Shown piece after piece: positions 10,483-21,382 of a DNA stretch of 64,000 nt. The stretch is taken from assembly GCF_000715075.1 (NCBI RefSeq), contig NC_134096.1, positions 124,502,643 through 124,566,642 on the forward strand, given 5' to 3'. The DNA is from Nicotiana tabacum (lineage: Eukaryota; Streptophyta; Magnoliopsida; Solanales; Solanaceae). The number at the start of each line of letters is the position of its first letter. The stretch's first letter is position 1. Under the pieces are notes generated by a model. The model made no database searches and was not told the DNA's origin. It worked only from the letters and a program-made list of their open reading frames with translations. The position numbers and the translations under genes are program-made.

Positions 10483-11240
10483 ATGGAGGCGAATATGAGC
10501 AAGATGGTATGTTTAAATGAGAGCAATTATAATGTTTGGAGAAGCAAGATGAAAGACTTGTTGTTAGTGAAGAAGATGCATCTACCCATTTTTGCAGCTC
10601 ATAAACCCGAGAGTATATCTGATGAAGATTTAGATTTTGAGCACCAACAAGTATGTGGATATATACGACAATGGGTTGAAGATAATGTTCGCAACCATAT
10701 TGTGAACGAGACACATGCAAGATCATTGTGGGAAAAGTGAGAGACTCTTTATGCTTCAAAAGTTGGGAATAACAAGTTATTCCTGCTAAAGCAATTGATG
10801 GACTTTAAATATAAGGAGGGAAGCCCTATTCTTGATCACATAAATGATTTTCAGGGCGTCCTTGATCAGCTGTCTGGAATGGGAGTTAATTTTGATGATG
10901 AGATACAAGGACTTTGGCTTCTTAGTACTCGGTCAGACTCTTGGGAAACTCTTCGTGTTTCTTTGACAAATTCAGCTCCTGGAGGTAAAGGTAGCCATGG
11001 AATATGCCAAGAGTGATATTTTGAACGAGGAAGTAAGGAGAAAATATCAAGGTTCGTCCTCACAAGCAAATATCTTGGTTACAGAAGATCGGAGGAGAGA
11101 TAGAACAAGAGGTTCGAGGAATAGAGGTAAAAGAAGAAGTAAGTCAAGGTCCAAATACCATAATATTACATGCAACCACTGTGGCAAGAAAGGACATATC
11201 AAAAGATTTTGCCACAAGTTGAAGCAAGACATTAGCTAAG
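10483..11240 (+). pseudogene. Copia gag (broken)
   Basis: It would encode the capsid/nucleocapsid precursor. The likely start is the ATG at 10483 (MEANMSKMVCLNESNYNVW), because the in-frame ATG at 10441 overlaps the primer-binding site. The early SNYNVWRSKM segment is typical of the UBN2 gag family of copia elements. A TGA at 10738-10740 interrupts it, the frame continues to about 10985, then a frameshift leads into the nucleocapsid tail. A CCHC zinc knuckle CNHCGKKGHIKRFC is at 11171-11212 after a basic Arg/Lys/Ser tract. Non-functional. Confidence 0.85.
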
Positions 11241-11690
11241 GAAAGAAAGTTGAAAATAACGAGCACAATGTTGTTGCTATTGCTCGAGATGACCTTCTTT
11301 TTGCTTATGATGAAAACGTCATCAATTTGGTATCCCATGAGACGAGCTGGATAGTAGATTCTGGAGCTACCTCACATGTCACACCAAGAAAAGACGTTTT
11401 CTCATCTTATACTTATGTTGATTCTGGAGTGTTAAATATGGGAAATGCTAGTGAAGTTAAGGTGTTTGGTAGTTTGTTTAAAAACTAATAATGGTTCAAT
11501 GTTAGTACTTCAATATGTCAAACATGCTCCAGATTTTCCTTTGAATTTGCTCTCCACGGGAAGATTAGATGATGAAGGTTACCATAATGCCTTCTTTAAT
11601 GGCCAATGGAAGCTCACCAAGGTCTCATTATTAGTGGCTCGAGAAGTCAAGTCTTCTCATTTATATGTGACACATGGCTCTATTCTTAAT
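11241..11690 (+). pseudogene. Copia protease region (broken)
   Basis: The aspartic protease active site reads SWIVDSGATSHVT, with DSG at 11357-11365, and is preceded by an acidic linker. A stop and a frameshift around 11475 break the frame before the GAG-pre-integrase segment. It would cut the polyprotein within virus-like particles. Confidence 0.8.
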
Positions 11691-12957
11691 AACTCCATAA
11701 ATTTGGTGGAAAGTGATACTTTAACAGAATTGTGGCACAGAAGATTGAGTCATATGAGCGAGAGGAGGATTACGTGTTTAGCTAAGAAGATTTTGCTTTC
11801 TGGGGTGAAACAAGCAAAGCTGGAAATATGTATCTATTGTTTAGCTGGAAAATAGAAAAGGGTTTCCTTTCATAGCCATCCCCCTTCAAGAAAGCCCGGA
11901 TTATTGGAGTTAGTACACTCTGATTTGTGTGGTCCTTTTAAAGTAAAAAAAGGTGGTGCACTTTACTTTGTGACCTTCATTGATGATCACTCTCGTCATC
12001 TCTGGGTGTATCCTTTGAAATCTAATGATCAAGCACTTGGCGTGTTTAAGGAATTTCAGGCCTTAGCTGAGAGAGAAACTGGGGAAAAATTAAAATGTAT
12101 TCGCACTGATAATGGTGGTGAATATTGTGGTCCCTTTGATAACTATTGCAAGGAATAAGGATTCGTCATCAGAAAACTCCGCCCAAGACGCCTCAATTGA
12201 ATGGTTTGGCAGAGAGGATGAATATAACTCTAGTTGAGAGAGTTAGATGTTTGCTTTCAGAAGCTAAACTTCCAAATACATTTTGGGCAGAAACACTTAA
12301 CATTGTTGCCTATGTTATTAATATGTCTCCTGCTGTTACTTTGGATGGTGATGTCCCAGACAAATTTTGGTTTGCCAAAGATGTTTCTTATGATCACATG
12401 AGAGTTTTTGGGTGTAAAGCTTATGTGCATGTTCCTAAGGATGAAAGAACGAAACTGGATGTCAAAACTAAGCAGTGCATTTTTATCGGTTATGGTCAAG
12501 ATGAGTTTGGGTATCGTTTTTATGATCCACTTGACAATAAACTTATTAGAAGTCGTGATGTAATATTCTTTGAAGACCAGACTATTGAATATATTGATAA
12601 AGCTGAGAAGATAGATTCTCAGAGTAATGAGAGCTTAGTTGATATTAATCCAGTTTCTATTGCGAAGGCACTTATTGCACATGAAGGAACCCAAGACAAT
12701 ATGAAGATAGTGATCAAGATCAAAATTATCATCATGGTATAGATGTTATGGATGCTCCAGTTGATGAATTTGTGGTTGATCAACAACCAATTCCTGCTCA
12801 TATAACTACTTCGAATGCTCCTGAAACCTCTCTTAGAAGATCTACAAGGGAGAAGCAAAAATCCATGCGCTATTCTCCTGATGAGTATATACTTTTGACT
12901 GACATGGAAGAACCTGAGAGATATGATGAATCCATGTAAGATACTCACAAATATCAA
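11691..12957 (+). pseudogene. Copia integrase (broken)
   Basis: The GAG-pre-integrase segment has WHRRLSHMS and a following C..C pair (ICIYC), the zinc-binding end. The catalytic core keeps all three acidic residues: D in HSDLCGP (about 11922), D in RTDNGGEY (about 12108) and E in NGLAERMN (about 12212), spaced D-35-E. A stop at about 11853 and a frameshift at about 12155 split it. The C-terminal RVFGCKAYVHVP and FIGYGQDEFGYRFYDP stretches are the usual copia integrase tail. Non-functional as read. Confidence 0.88.
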
Positions 12958-13794
12958 TGGATAGAAGCCATGGAAGATGAGATGAAGTCACTCCATGAGA
13001 ATGGCACATATGAGCTAGTGAAATTGCCGAAAGGTAAGAGAGCTTTATCTAACAAATGGATATTCAGAATAAAGCAAGATAATCATACCTCTGCACCTAG
13101 GTACAAGCGAGGTTGGTTGTTAAAGGTTTTGGCCAGAAGAAGGGAGTTGACTTTGATGAAATTTTCTCCCATGTTGTGAATATGTCTTCTATTTGTGTGG
13201 TTCTAGGCTTAGCCGCAAGTCTAGATTTTGAGGATGAGCAGATGGATGTCAAGACTAATTTTCTTTATGGTGATTTAGATGAGGAAATTTGTATGGAGCA
13301 GCCTTAGGGTTTTGTAATTGAGAAAAAAGAAAACTATGTCTGCAAATTGAAAAAGGAGCCTATATGGATTGAAACAAGCTCCAAGGCAATGGTATTTGAA
13401 GTTTGAATCTGTCATAGAAAAAAAAAGGTACAAGAAAACTTCTTCAGACCACTATGTATTCCTCCAGAAGTTCTCTGATGATGATTTTATTATCTTATTG
13501 CTTTATGTGGATGATATGCTTATTGTTGGCAAGAATAAATCCAGAATTGCAGTCCTTAAGAAGTAGTTGAGCAAATCGTTTCCGATGAAGGACTTGGGGC
13601 CAACAAAGAAAATCTTGGGCATTCAAATCCACCGACACTGAAATAGAAAGGAGTTATTTTTGTCTAAGAAACAATACATTGAGAAGGTACTCAAGAGGTT
13701 CAATATGACAGATGCAAAAGTGTCTAGTACTCCTCTTACTAAACACTTTAAACTGAGTATTAGTCAGAGTCCATGTACTTATGAAGAGAAAAAG
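12958..13794 (+). pseudogene. Copia reverse transcriptase, 5' portion (broken)
   Basis: The first copia RT block is at 12970 (MEDEMKSLHENGTYELVKLP). DVKTNFLYGDL corresponds to the usual DVKTAFLHGDL, and the catalytic YVDDMLIVG is at 13504-13530. At least two frameshifts (about 13100 and 13340) and several stops interrupt it. It ends where the chromovirus inserted, in the linker to RNase H; the remainder resumes at 23504. Confidence 0.88.
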
Positions 13795-16233
13795 TGTCAC
13801 GACCCCAAATTTCCCTCCGTAGGATGTCGTGATGGCACCTAGTCTCTGAGACTAGGTAAGCCTATCAATATGCGGAATAATTAAAATAACAATTAAAAAC
13901 TTTTAAATTCTCAACCTCTCGCTATATAAAATAATTCCCAAAACCCGGTGAAATACAAGTCACAAGCTCTAAAGAAGTAGTACGAATATATTTATACATC
14001 AAAGTATAATGTGAATAGAGAAAACAACGTAATAAAGATAGAAGGGGACTCTGGAGATCTGCGGATGCTGGCAGATATATCTTGAAGTCTCCGCGTTCAG
14101 CTAACTCACTAATACCTGGTTTGATAAGGAGTAGCTGGATCTGCACAAAAAAAGATATGCAGAAGTGTAGTATGAATATACCACAACGGCACCCAGTAAG
14201 TGCCAAGCCTAACCTCGGTAGAGTAGTGACGAGGTCAGGTCAGGCCCTACTGGAATAATAAAAGACATGGTGACATATTTAATAATATAATAGCAATAAA
14301 TGACAATGGAAATGAATCAAGTAAATAGTATGTCACCCTTTAACTACACATAATAAGGGCAAATAATACCTCGCGGAAACAAACAGAATTTTTAACTTTG
14401 AGAAAATCACAATAATAATCAAAGGCAATTGCGGCCATAAATAATATCAACAAGGGCACTCCCGAGGTACCGCCTCGTAGTCCCAAATAATAAATAATTT
14501 TACAATATCTCATTTTCTTATATCACCGCGGGAGCCTTCACATTAAATTTTAAAGAAAATATTTTCCCGAAATAGCATCCCGCATTTTAGCCACCCTTAT
14601 CACACCGCATGACTTATAATAGTTCCCCTACTAGCCACGCATATCAAGCCACCCTTATCTCACCGCATGCATTTCAACACCCAGACCTTATACCACCGCA
14701 TGCATATCAACATCACAATATATCACAATTTGTACCTCAAGTGCCCAAATATTTCAACTTGCCAAAATAAATCAAAATCAGAATATTTTTCCTCAATAAG
14801 GAGCTCACGACTCAATCACAGTAAATACAAAAGTCTTCACAAAATATTCAGCAAAATAATATCCATTATTTTCACAATACGGAGCTCACGACTCAATCAC
14901 AATGAATACAAAAATCTTTACAAAATATTCAGCAGAAATAATATTTCCACAAATTTAACATCTTGACTTAACATCCAATTATTAAACGTAAAATACTTCA
15001 TTTTTAATAATAGTTAATTTAAGAAAATTCAACCTTCAAATAATGAACAGAATAAAAGAAAGCAAAGTTTCAACTAAACAGGTAAAAACAATAGTAGGAA
15101 AAATGTCAAGAAAATTTAGGAATATAAAATAGATCAATGATGATGAATATAATCGAATAAAATACTTTAATTAATGTGTGACAGTGATCTACACAATTTA
15201 AAAATATATTTTTTCATATTTATCCAGTGTACACACTCGTCACCTCGTGTACACGACTTTCAACACATTATAATTTTCACATCAATACCAATCCTATGGA
15301 AAATTTCCCCCACACAAGGTTAGACAAGTCACTTACCTCGACTTGCTCCAATTTAATCCACTAGTAGGCCTTTTACTCAATTATCTAACTCTGAATGGCT
15401 CGAATCTAGCCAAAATAATTCGATACAGTCAACAAAAATTATAGGAATCAATTTCATAAGTAAAATACTATATTTTTCAATAAAAATCCGAAATTAACTC
15501 AAAAATCGCCCGTGGGGACCACATTTCAGAATCCGGTGAAAGTTACGAAATATGAACGCTCATTCAACCACGAGTCTAACCATATTAAAATTGCTAAATT
15601 CCGATAACAATTCGACCCTCAAATCCTCAAATTTATCCAAGAGGGTTTTCAAACTTTTCCAGCTTAATTCACCAATTAAATGATAAAAACATGGATGGAT
15701 TCGAGTAATCTAACCAAAATTGAGTTAAGAACACTTATCCTGATATTTTCTCTGAAAAACATCTCCCGAAAATCGCCTCTCCCCAAGCTCCAATTCGTCA
15801 AAAATGGAGCCTCTGCCCAGACATAACAGAGCTATGAAAATTTTTGGAACTAGATTCCGACCCCGATATCAAAAAGTCAATTCCCCGATCAAACTTCTAA
15901 ACTTAATTTCCTATTTTAGCTATTTCAAACCTAATTTAACTACGGACTTCCAAATAAAATTTCGAACACGCTCCTAAGTCCAAAATCACCATACGGAGCT
16001 GTTGAAATCATTAAAATTCTATTCCGGGGTCGTTTACATATAGGTCGACATCCAGCTAACCTTTTAAACTTAAGTTTTAAACGTTGGAACTAAGTATTCC
16101 AATTCATTCTAAAACTCCCATCGGACCCGAACTTATTACCCCGGCAAGTCATATAATAGTTATAAAGTATATAATGAGCAGTAAATAGGGAAATAGGGCT
16201 ACATCTTTTAAAACGACTGGCCGGGTCATTACA
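13795..16233 (-). repeat. Chromovirus 3' LTR (left copy)
   Basis: 2,439 bp, from TGTCACGACC to GGTCATTACA. It contains two copies of a GGAGCTCACGACTCAATCAC block near 14800 and 14880. It carries about 0.8 kb (about 15050-15820) that the right LTR lacks. Confidence 0.93.
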
Positions 16234-16831
16234 TCATCCCCCTATTAAACAAACGTTCGTCCTCGAACGTGTTTAGAACTTTACCTAGAGTGGTGAAAAG
16301 ATGAGGATAACAGCTGCGCATATCATGCTCGGTCTCCCAAGTCGCCTCCTCGGCCGGATGACCCCTCCACTGTACTTTTACTGAGGCGATGCTCTTCGAT
16401 CTCAACTTTCTAACTTGTCTGTCAAAAATGGTCATTGGTTCCTCAACGTAAGATAGATCCTTGTCCAACTGGACTGAGCTGAAGTCTAACACATGAGATG
16501 GATCGCCGTGATACTTCCGGAGCATGGAAACATGGAACACTGGATGAACTACAGAGAGACTAAGTGGTAGTGCAAGTCTATAAGCCACCTCTCCAACTCT
16601 CTCAAGAATCTCAAAAGGCCCAATATACCTAGGGCTCAACTTTCCCTTCTTCCCAAACCTCATCACACCTTTTTTAGGCGAAACCCGGAGCAAGACCCGC
16701 TCACCAACCATGAATGCAATATCACGAACCTTCCGATCCGCATAACTCTTATGTCTAGATTGGGCTGTACGAAGTTGATCGTGAATCAATTTAACCTTTT
16801 CCAAGGAATCCTGAACCAAGTCTGCACCCAA
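16229..16831 (-). pseudogene. Chromovirus integrase C-terminus with chromodomain
   Basis: An open 200-codon segment forms the end of the polyprotein. It includes the integrase C-terminal core ([39 protein letters not shown]) and a chromodomain, about 16295-16515, with [16 protein letters not shown] and the [10 protein letters not shown] end. Chromodomains of this group are thought to direct integration to marked heterochromatin. The last residues [12 protein letters not shown] run to the LTR, and the TAA stop (16229-16231) lies inside the LTR. A frameshift near 16850 separates it from the integrase core. Confidence 0.92.
16234..16275 (-). promoter_or_regulatory. Polypurine-tract region with ACGTTCG stem
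   Basis: On the minus strand the stretch before the 3' LTR is purine-rich (AATAGGGGGATGA), as expected for plus-strand priming. It includes the inverted repeat ACGTTCG-TCCT-CGAACGT at 16253-16270, which also encodes the polyprotein tail. Confidence 0.6.
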
Positions 16832-17574
16832 GAGCCTAGCCTCGCCCGGTTCGAACTAACCCACTGAAGACCGGCACCACCTACCATACAAGGCCTCATA
16901 CGGAGGCATCTGAATGCTCGACTGGTAGCTGTTGTTGTAAGCAAACTCTACAAGTGATAAGAACTAATCCCAAGCACCCCCAAAATCCATCACACATGCA
17001 CGGAGCATGTCCTCCAGTATCTGAATAGTGCGCTCGGACTGTCCGTCCGTCTGAGGGTAAAATATTATACTCAACTCTACCCGAGTACCCAGCTCTCATT
17101 GTATGAATCTCTAGAACCGTGATGTAAACTGTGTGCCTCGGTCAGATATGATAGATACCAAAATATGATTTTTAAAAAATAGGATTTGTTCGGTATGCTA
17201 TGAAGCCTAACAATCTCGCGAATGTAAACCTGAGCCAGCTGCTCCGAAGAGTAAGTAGTAACAACAGGAATGAAATGAGCTGACTTGGTCAATCTATCTA
17301 CAATCACTCAAACTGCATCGAACTTCCTCTGAGTCTGTGGAATCCCAACAACGAAATACATAGTGATTAGCTCCCATTTTCACTCTAGAATCTCTAACTT
17401 CTGAAGCAATCCACCCAGTCGTTGATGTTCATATTTCACCTGCTGACAATTTAGGCACCGAGCTACGTATTCCACTGTGTCTTTCTTCATCTGCCTCCAT
17501 CAATAGTTTTGTCTCAAGTCATGATACATCTTCGCGACACCTGGATGAATGGAGTACCGCGAACTGTGAGTCTC
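16832..17574 (-). pseudogene. Chromovirus integrase catalytic core (broken)
   Basis: VDRLTKSAHFIPV near 17270-17305 holds the usual catalytic Asp in this family, and a zinc-binding CLNCQQVKYEHQR is seen near 17430-17465. Several frameshifts and stops make the core unreadable as one frame. It continues into the chromodomain segment. Confidence 0.8.
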
Positions 17575-18482
17575 CTAGAGAATCAACTCACGCAAACCAT
17601 CTACATTAGGCACACATAGCTTGCCCTGCATCCGTAATACACTGTCATCTCCAATAGTGACTTCCTTAGCATCACCGTGCTGAACTGTATCCTTAAGGAT
17701 AAGCAGATATGGGTCATCATACTGATGCTCCCTGATACGATCATAAAGAGAAGACTGAGAAACCATACAATCTCGGAAACATCCAATCTAATAAACTCTT
17801 TGGCCAAGGCCTGAACATCCAAGGCTAAAGGCCTCTCTGCTACCGGTAAGTATGCTAAGCTACCCAAAATCTCTGCCTTACGACTCAAGGCATCGGCCAC
17901 CACATTGGTCTTCCCGGGATGATAGAGAATGGTGATATCATAATCCTTAAGCAACTCCAACCATCTCCATTACCGTAAATTAAGATCCTTCTATTTAAAC
18001 ATATGCTGCAGACTCTGGTGATCGGTGTAGACCTCACAATGGACACCGTATAAATAATGCCTCTAAATCTTCAAGGCATGAACAATAGCTGCTAATTCAA
18101 GGTCGCGGGCCGTATAATTCTTCTCATGTACCTTTAACTGTCTGGACGCGTAGGCAATCGCCCTATCGTCTTAAATTAATACTGCGTCGAGACCAATATG
18201 TGACGCATCACAATACATAGTATAAGACCCCGAACCTATAGGTAATACCAATAATGGGGCTGTAGTCAAAGCTGTCTTGAGATTTTGGAAGCTCTCCTCA
18301 CATTCCTCGGTCCACCTGAACGGAGCACCCTTCTGGGTCAATTTGGTCATAGGTGCAGCAATAGAAGAGAAACCCTCTACAAATCGGCGATAATACCCTG
18401 CCAAACCAAGGAAACTCTGGATCTCCGTAGTTGAGGACGGTCTGGTCCAACTCTGCACTGCTTCAATCTTCTTCGGATCCAC
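17575..18482 (-). pseudogene. Chromovirus RNase H and integrase N-terminal zinc domain
   Basis: RNase H begins after the RT thumb ([19 protein letters not shown] at about 18360-18430), with the catalytic Asp in [10 protein letters not shown] just before a TAA at 18171. HPGKTNVVADALSRK near 17880-17925 is the RNase H end. A change of frame at about 17770 leads to the integrase N-terminal part (YDRIREHQYDDPYLLILKD). Broken by at least one stop and one frameshift. Confidence 0.88.
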
Positions 18483-19043
18483 CTTGATTCCTTCACATTA
18501 AACTATATGACCCAAAAATCCCACTGAATCAAGCCAAAATTCACACTTTGAAAATTTTGCATATAACTTCTTTTCTCTCAAAGTCTGAAGCATACTTCTC
18601 AAGTGATGCTCATGATCCTCCTGACTCCGGGAATACACCAGAATGTCGTCAATAAATATAATGACGAAGGAGTCAAGATAGGGTTAAAATACACTATTCA
18701 TTAAGTGCATAAATGATGTTGGGGAGTTGGTTAGCCCAAATGACATTACAAGGAATTCATAATGACCGTACCGAGTCCTAAAAGCAGTCTTCAGGATATC
18801 TGTCTCCCGAATCTTCAACTTATGATAGCCTGAACGCAAGTCGATCTTAGAGAACATTCTGGCACCCTGAAGCTGATCAAATAGGTCATCAATACGTGGC
18901 AATGGATACCTGTTCTTCACTGTAACCTTGTTCAGCTGGCGGTAATCAATACACATCCGCATAGAACCATCCTTCTTCTTCACAAATAAGACATGAGCAC
19001 CCCAAGGCGATACACTGGGCCGAATGATGCCCTTATCAAGCAA
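18483..19043 (-). pseudogene. Chromovirus reverse transcriptase
   Basis: RT motifs in order: [62 protein letters not shown] and, after a TAA at 18684-18686, [19 protein letters not shown] near 18590-18640. FIDD is the polymerase active site. The frame is the same as protease and gag start, so single stops rather than shifts are the main damage. Confidence 0.92.
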
Positions 19044-19052
19044 CTCCTGTAA

Positions 19053-19817
19053 CTATTCTTTTAATTCTCTCAACTCTTCTGGGGCCATACGATTTGGTGG
19101 AATAGAAATGGGCTGAGTGACCGATAACAAATCAATGCCAAAGTCAATATCCCTGTCGGATGGCATACCCGGAAGATCCGCTGGAAATATATCAGGAAAA
19201 TCCCTTACTATAGGAACTGACTCCACGGTAGGAGTATCAACACTAACATCTCTCACATAGGCCAGATATGCATCACACCCCTTCTTAACCATTCGTTGAG
19301 CTGTAAGAAATGAAACAACTCTACTTGGAACATGATCCATGGTACCTCTCCACTCTAGCCGCGGTAGACCTGGCATAGCCAACGTCACCGTCTTGGCGTA
19401 ACAATCAAGGATAGCGTGATAGGGCGACAACCAGTCCATGCCCAAAATAATATCGAAATCCACCATACCGAGCAATAATACATCAGCTCTGGTCTCAAAA
19501 CCACTGATAACAATTAAACACGACTGATACACATAGTCCATAATAATAGATTCACCCACAGGTGTAGATACATAAACAGAAGAACTCAAAGAATCACGGG
19601 ATACGCCTAAATACGGGGCAATATGAGATGACACAAAAGAATAAGTGGAGCCTGCATCAAATAAGACTGATGCATCTCTATGACAGACCGGAATAATACC
19701 TGTGATAACAGAATCAGATGCAACGGCCCCTGTCCTAGCAGGAAGGGCCTCCCCTTCTAGGGCGACCTCTACCTGTCCGACCTCTACCTCTAGCTGGCTA
19801 TGCAGGTGGAGTAGCAA
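19053..19817 (-). pseudogene. Chromovirus protease and RT linker
   Basis: The aspartic protease reads VLFDAGSTYSFVSSHIAPYL, with DAG where most retroviral-type proteases have DSG or DTG; ILGMDWLSPYHAILDC follows, as in gypsy proteases. The segment after it (FPDIFPADLPGMP, RDIDFGIDL) is the usual start of the gypsy RT. It ends in a TAG at 19053-19055. Confidence 0.9.
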
Positions 19818-21179
19818 CTGGTGCAGTAATCATGGCCTGAGAATCCTGAGGGCCCTATGGAATAGGTGGGTCCTGAGGGCCCTGTGGAATAGGTGGTGCA
19901 CCCCTCGTAAATCTGGGGCAATCCCTCATTATATGACGAGTGTCACCACACTTAAAACAAGCCCTAGGGGACGTGGCTGCTGGGACTGGCTCGGGCTTGA
20001 TCGACTAGACTGCCCACTGAAGGCACCTCGTACAGGAGGTACATAAGACACTGGCAATGCATATTATGGAACCTGAGGTCTGGGAGTAGCCGGAATACCA
20101 TTGGAAGTCGAAAGTGCTGAATGAATAGGATAGCTCATATAACCTCTACCATGACGGGCTGCAGCTGGGGCACGGGAATTATTATATGTGCCAGAATCTC
20201 GAGGCCTCTTAGTTTCCCTCTCCTCTCTCTCCCGAGTCCGTATACCCTCCAATATCCTAGCAATTGACACCACCTGTTGGTATGTGATGTCCATCTCTAG
20301 CTCTCGGGCCATACTGAATCTGATACTAGGGTGAAGCCCCTCAATAAATCGGCGGACCCGCTCTCGAACAGTAGCAACCAAGGCTGGTGCATGCCTAGCC
20401 AAAACACTGAATCAGACCGCATATTCTGACACGGTCATAGCACCCTGGCGCAGCTACTCAAACTCTGCGCCCCATGCATCTCTAAGACTCTGAGGAACAT
20501 ACTCCCTCAAGAACATATCAGAAAATTGAGTCCAAGTAAGTGAAGCTGTTTCAGCCGGACTATCCAACTCGTATGCCCGCCACCACTGGTAGGCCGCACC
20601 TCTAAGCTGAAATGTTGTGAAAGAAACCCTGCTGAATTCCACAATACCCATAGTACGGAGGATACAGTGACATTCCTCAAGAAAACCTTGAGCATCCTAT
20701 GAAGCTAAACCGCTGAATGTGGGAGGGTGGTAATTTTTGTACCTCTCGAGCCTGAGCTGCTCCCCCTCTGAAACTACTACCCTAACCTCTGGCCGAACTC
20801 GGACAACCTGTTGCACTGGTTTAACCTCTAGGGCATTTTCAACTTGGGCCCGTGTCTCTGGGGTATGGGCGGTGGGAGTCTGTGCTCCTCCCCCGACCTG
20901 AGATGTGGCAGGAGCAAGTGGAATTAGCCCTGGCAGAGCTAGAGTACCAAACATGCTCAAAAACTGGGCAAGAGTCTCCTAAAGTACAGGGGTAGTAACA
21001 GGTGTCTCAGGTGCATGTTCTCTAACTGGAGCTACTGGTGGCTCCTCTGCAGCAGCTCGTGCATGTGCCCTAACTGCACCACGTGGTCTTCCTCGGCCTC
21101 TTCCCCGACCCCGGCCTCTTGCGGCTCCAACAGGGGGCACAGGTGCCTGATCATCGGATCTAGTTGTGCGTGTCCTCAC
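19818..21179 (-). pseudogene. Chromovirus gag (broken)
   Basis: The likely start is the ATG at 21177-21179 (MRTRTTRSDDQAPVPPVG), 190 bases inside the element after the primer site. An Arg-Gly repeat tract follows (RGRGRGRGRP). Capsid-like retrotrans_gag motifs include FTTFQLRGAAYQWWRAYE and FLREYVPQSL. A CCHC zinc knuckle CFKCGDTRHIMRDC is at 19918-19959. Stops: TAG at 20979, 20697 and 20454, TAA at 20064; frameshifts bracket the knuckle. Non-functional. Confidence 0.88.
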
Positions 21180-21367
21180 AATCTGTGAGAGAATAGAAAG
21201 AAATGATTTAAAATTTTGAAGTCAACAATTGTGCAGGATAAGGAATCAAAGAAGTGATATTTTCCTAATAGTTCCATAGCCTCCCGAAGATAAGTACAGA
21301 CGTCTCCGTACTGATCCGCGAGACTCTACTAAAAATGCTTGTGACTCATAACACCTATGAACCTAGA

Positions 21368-21380
21368 GCTCTGATACTAA
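21368..21380 (-). other. Chromovirus primer-binding site (degenerate tRNA-iMet)
   Basis: On the minus strand it reads TTAGTATCAGAGC, one change from the canonical TGGTATCAGAGC core region (TGG to TAG). It lies two bases inside the 5' LTR. Confidence 0.8.
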
Positions 21381-21382
21381 CT

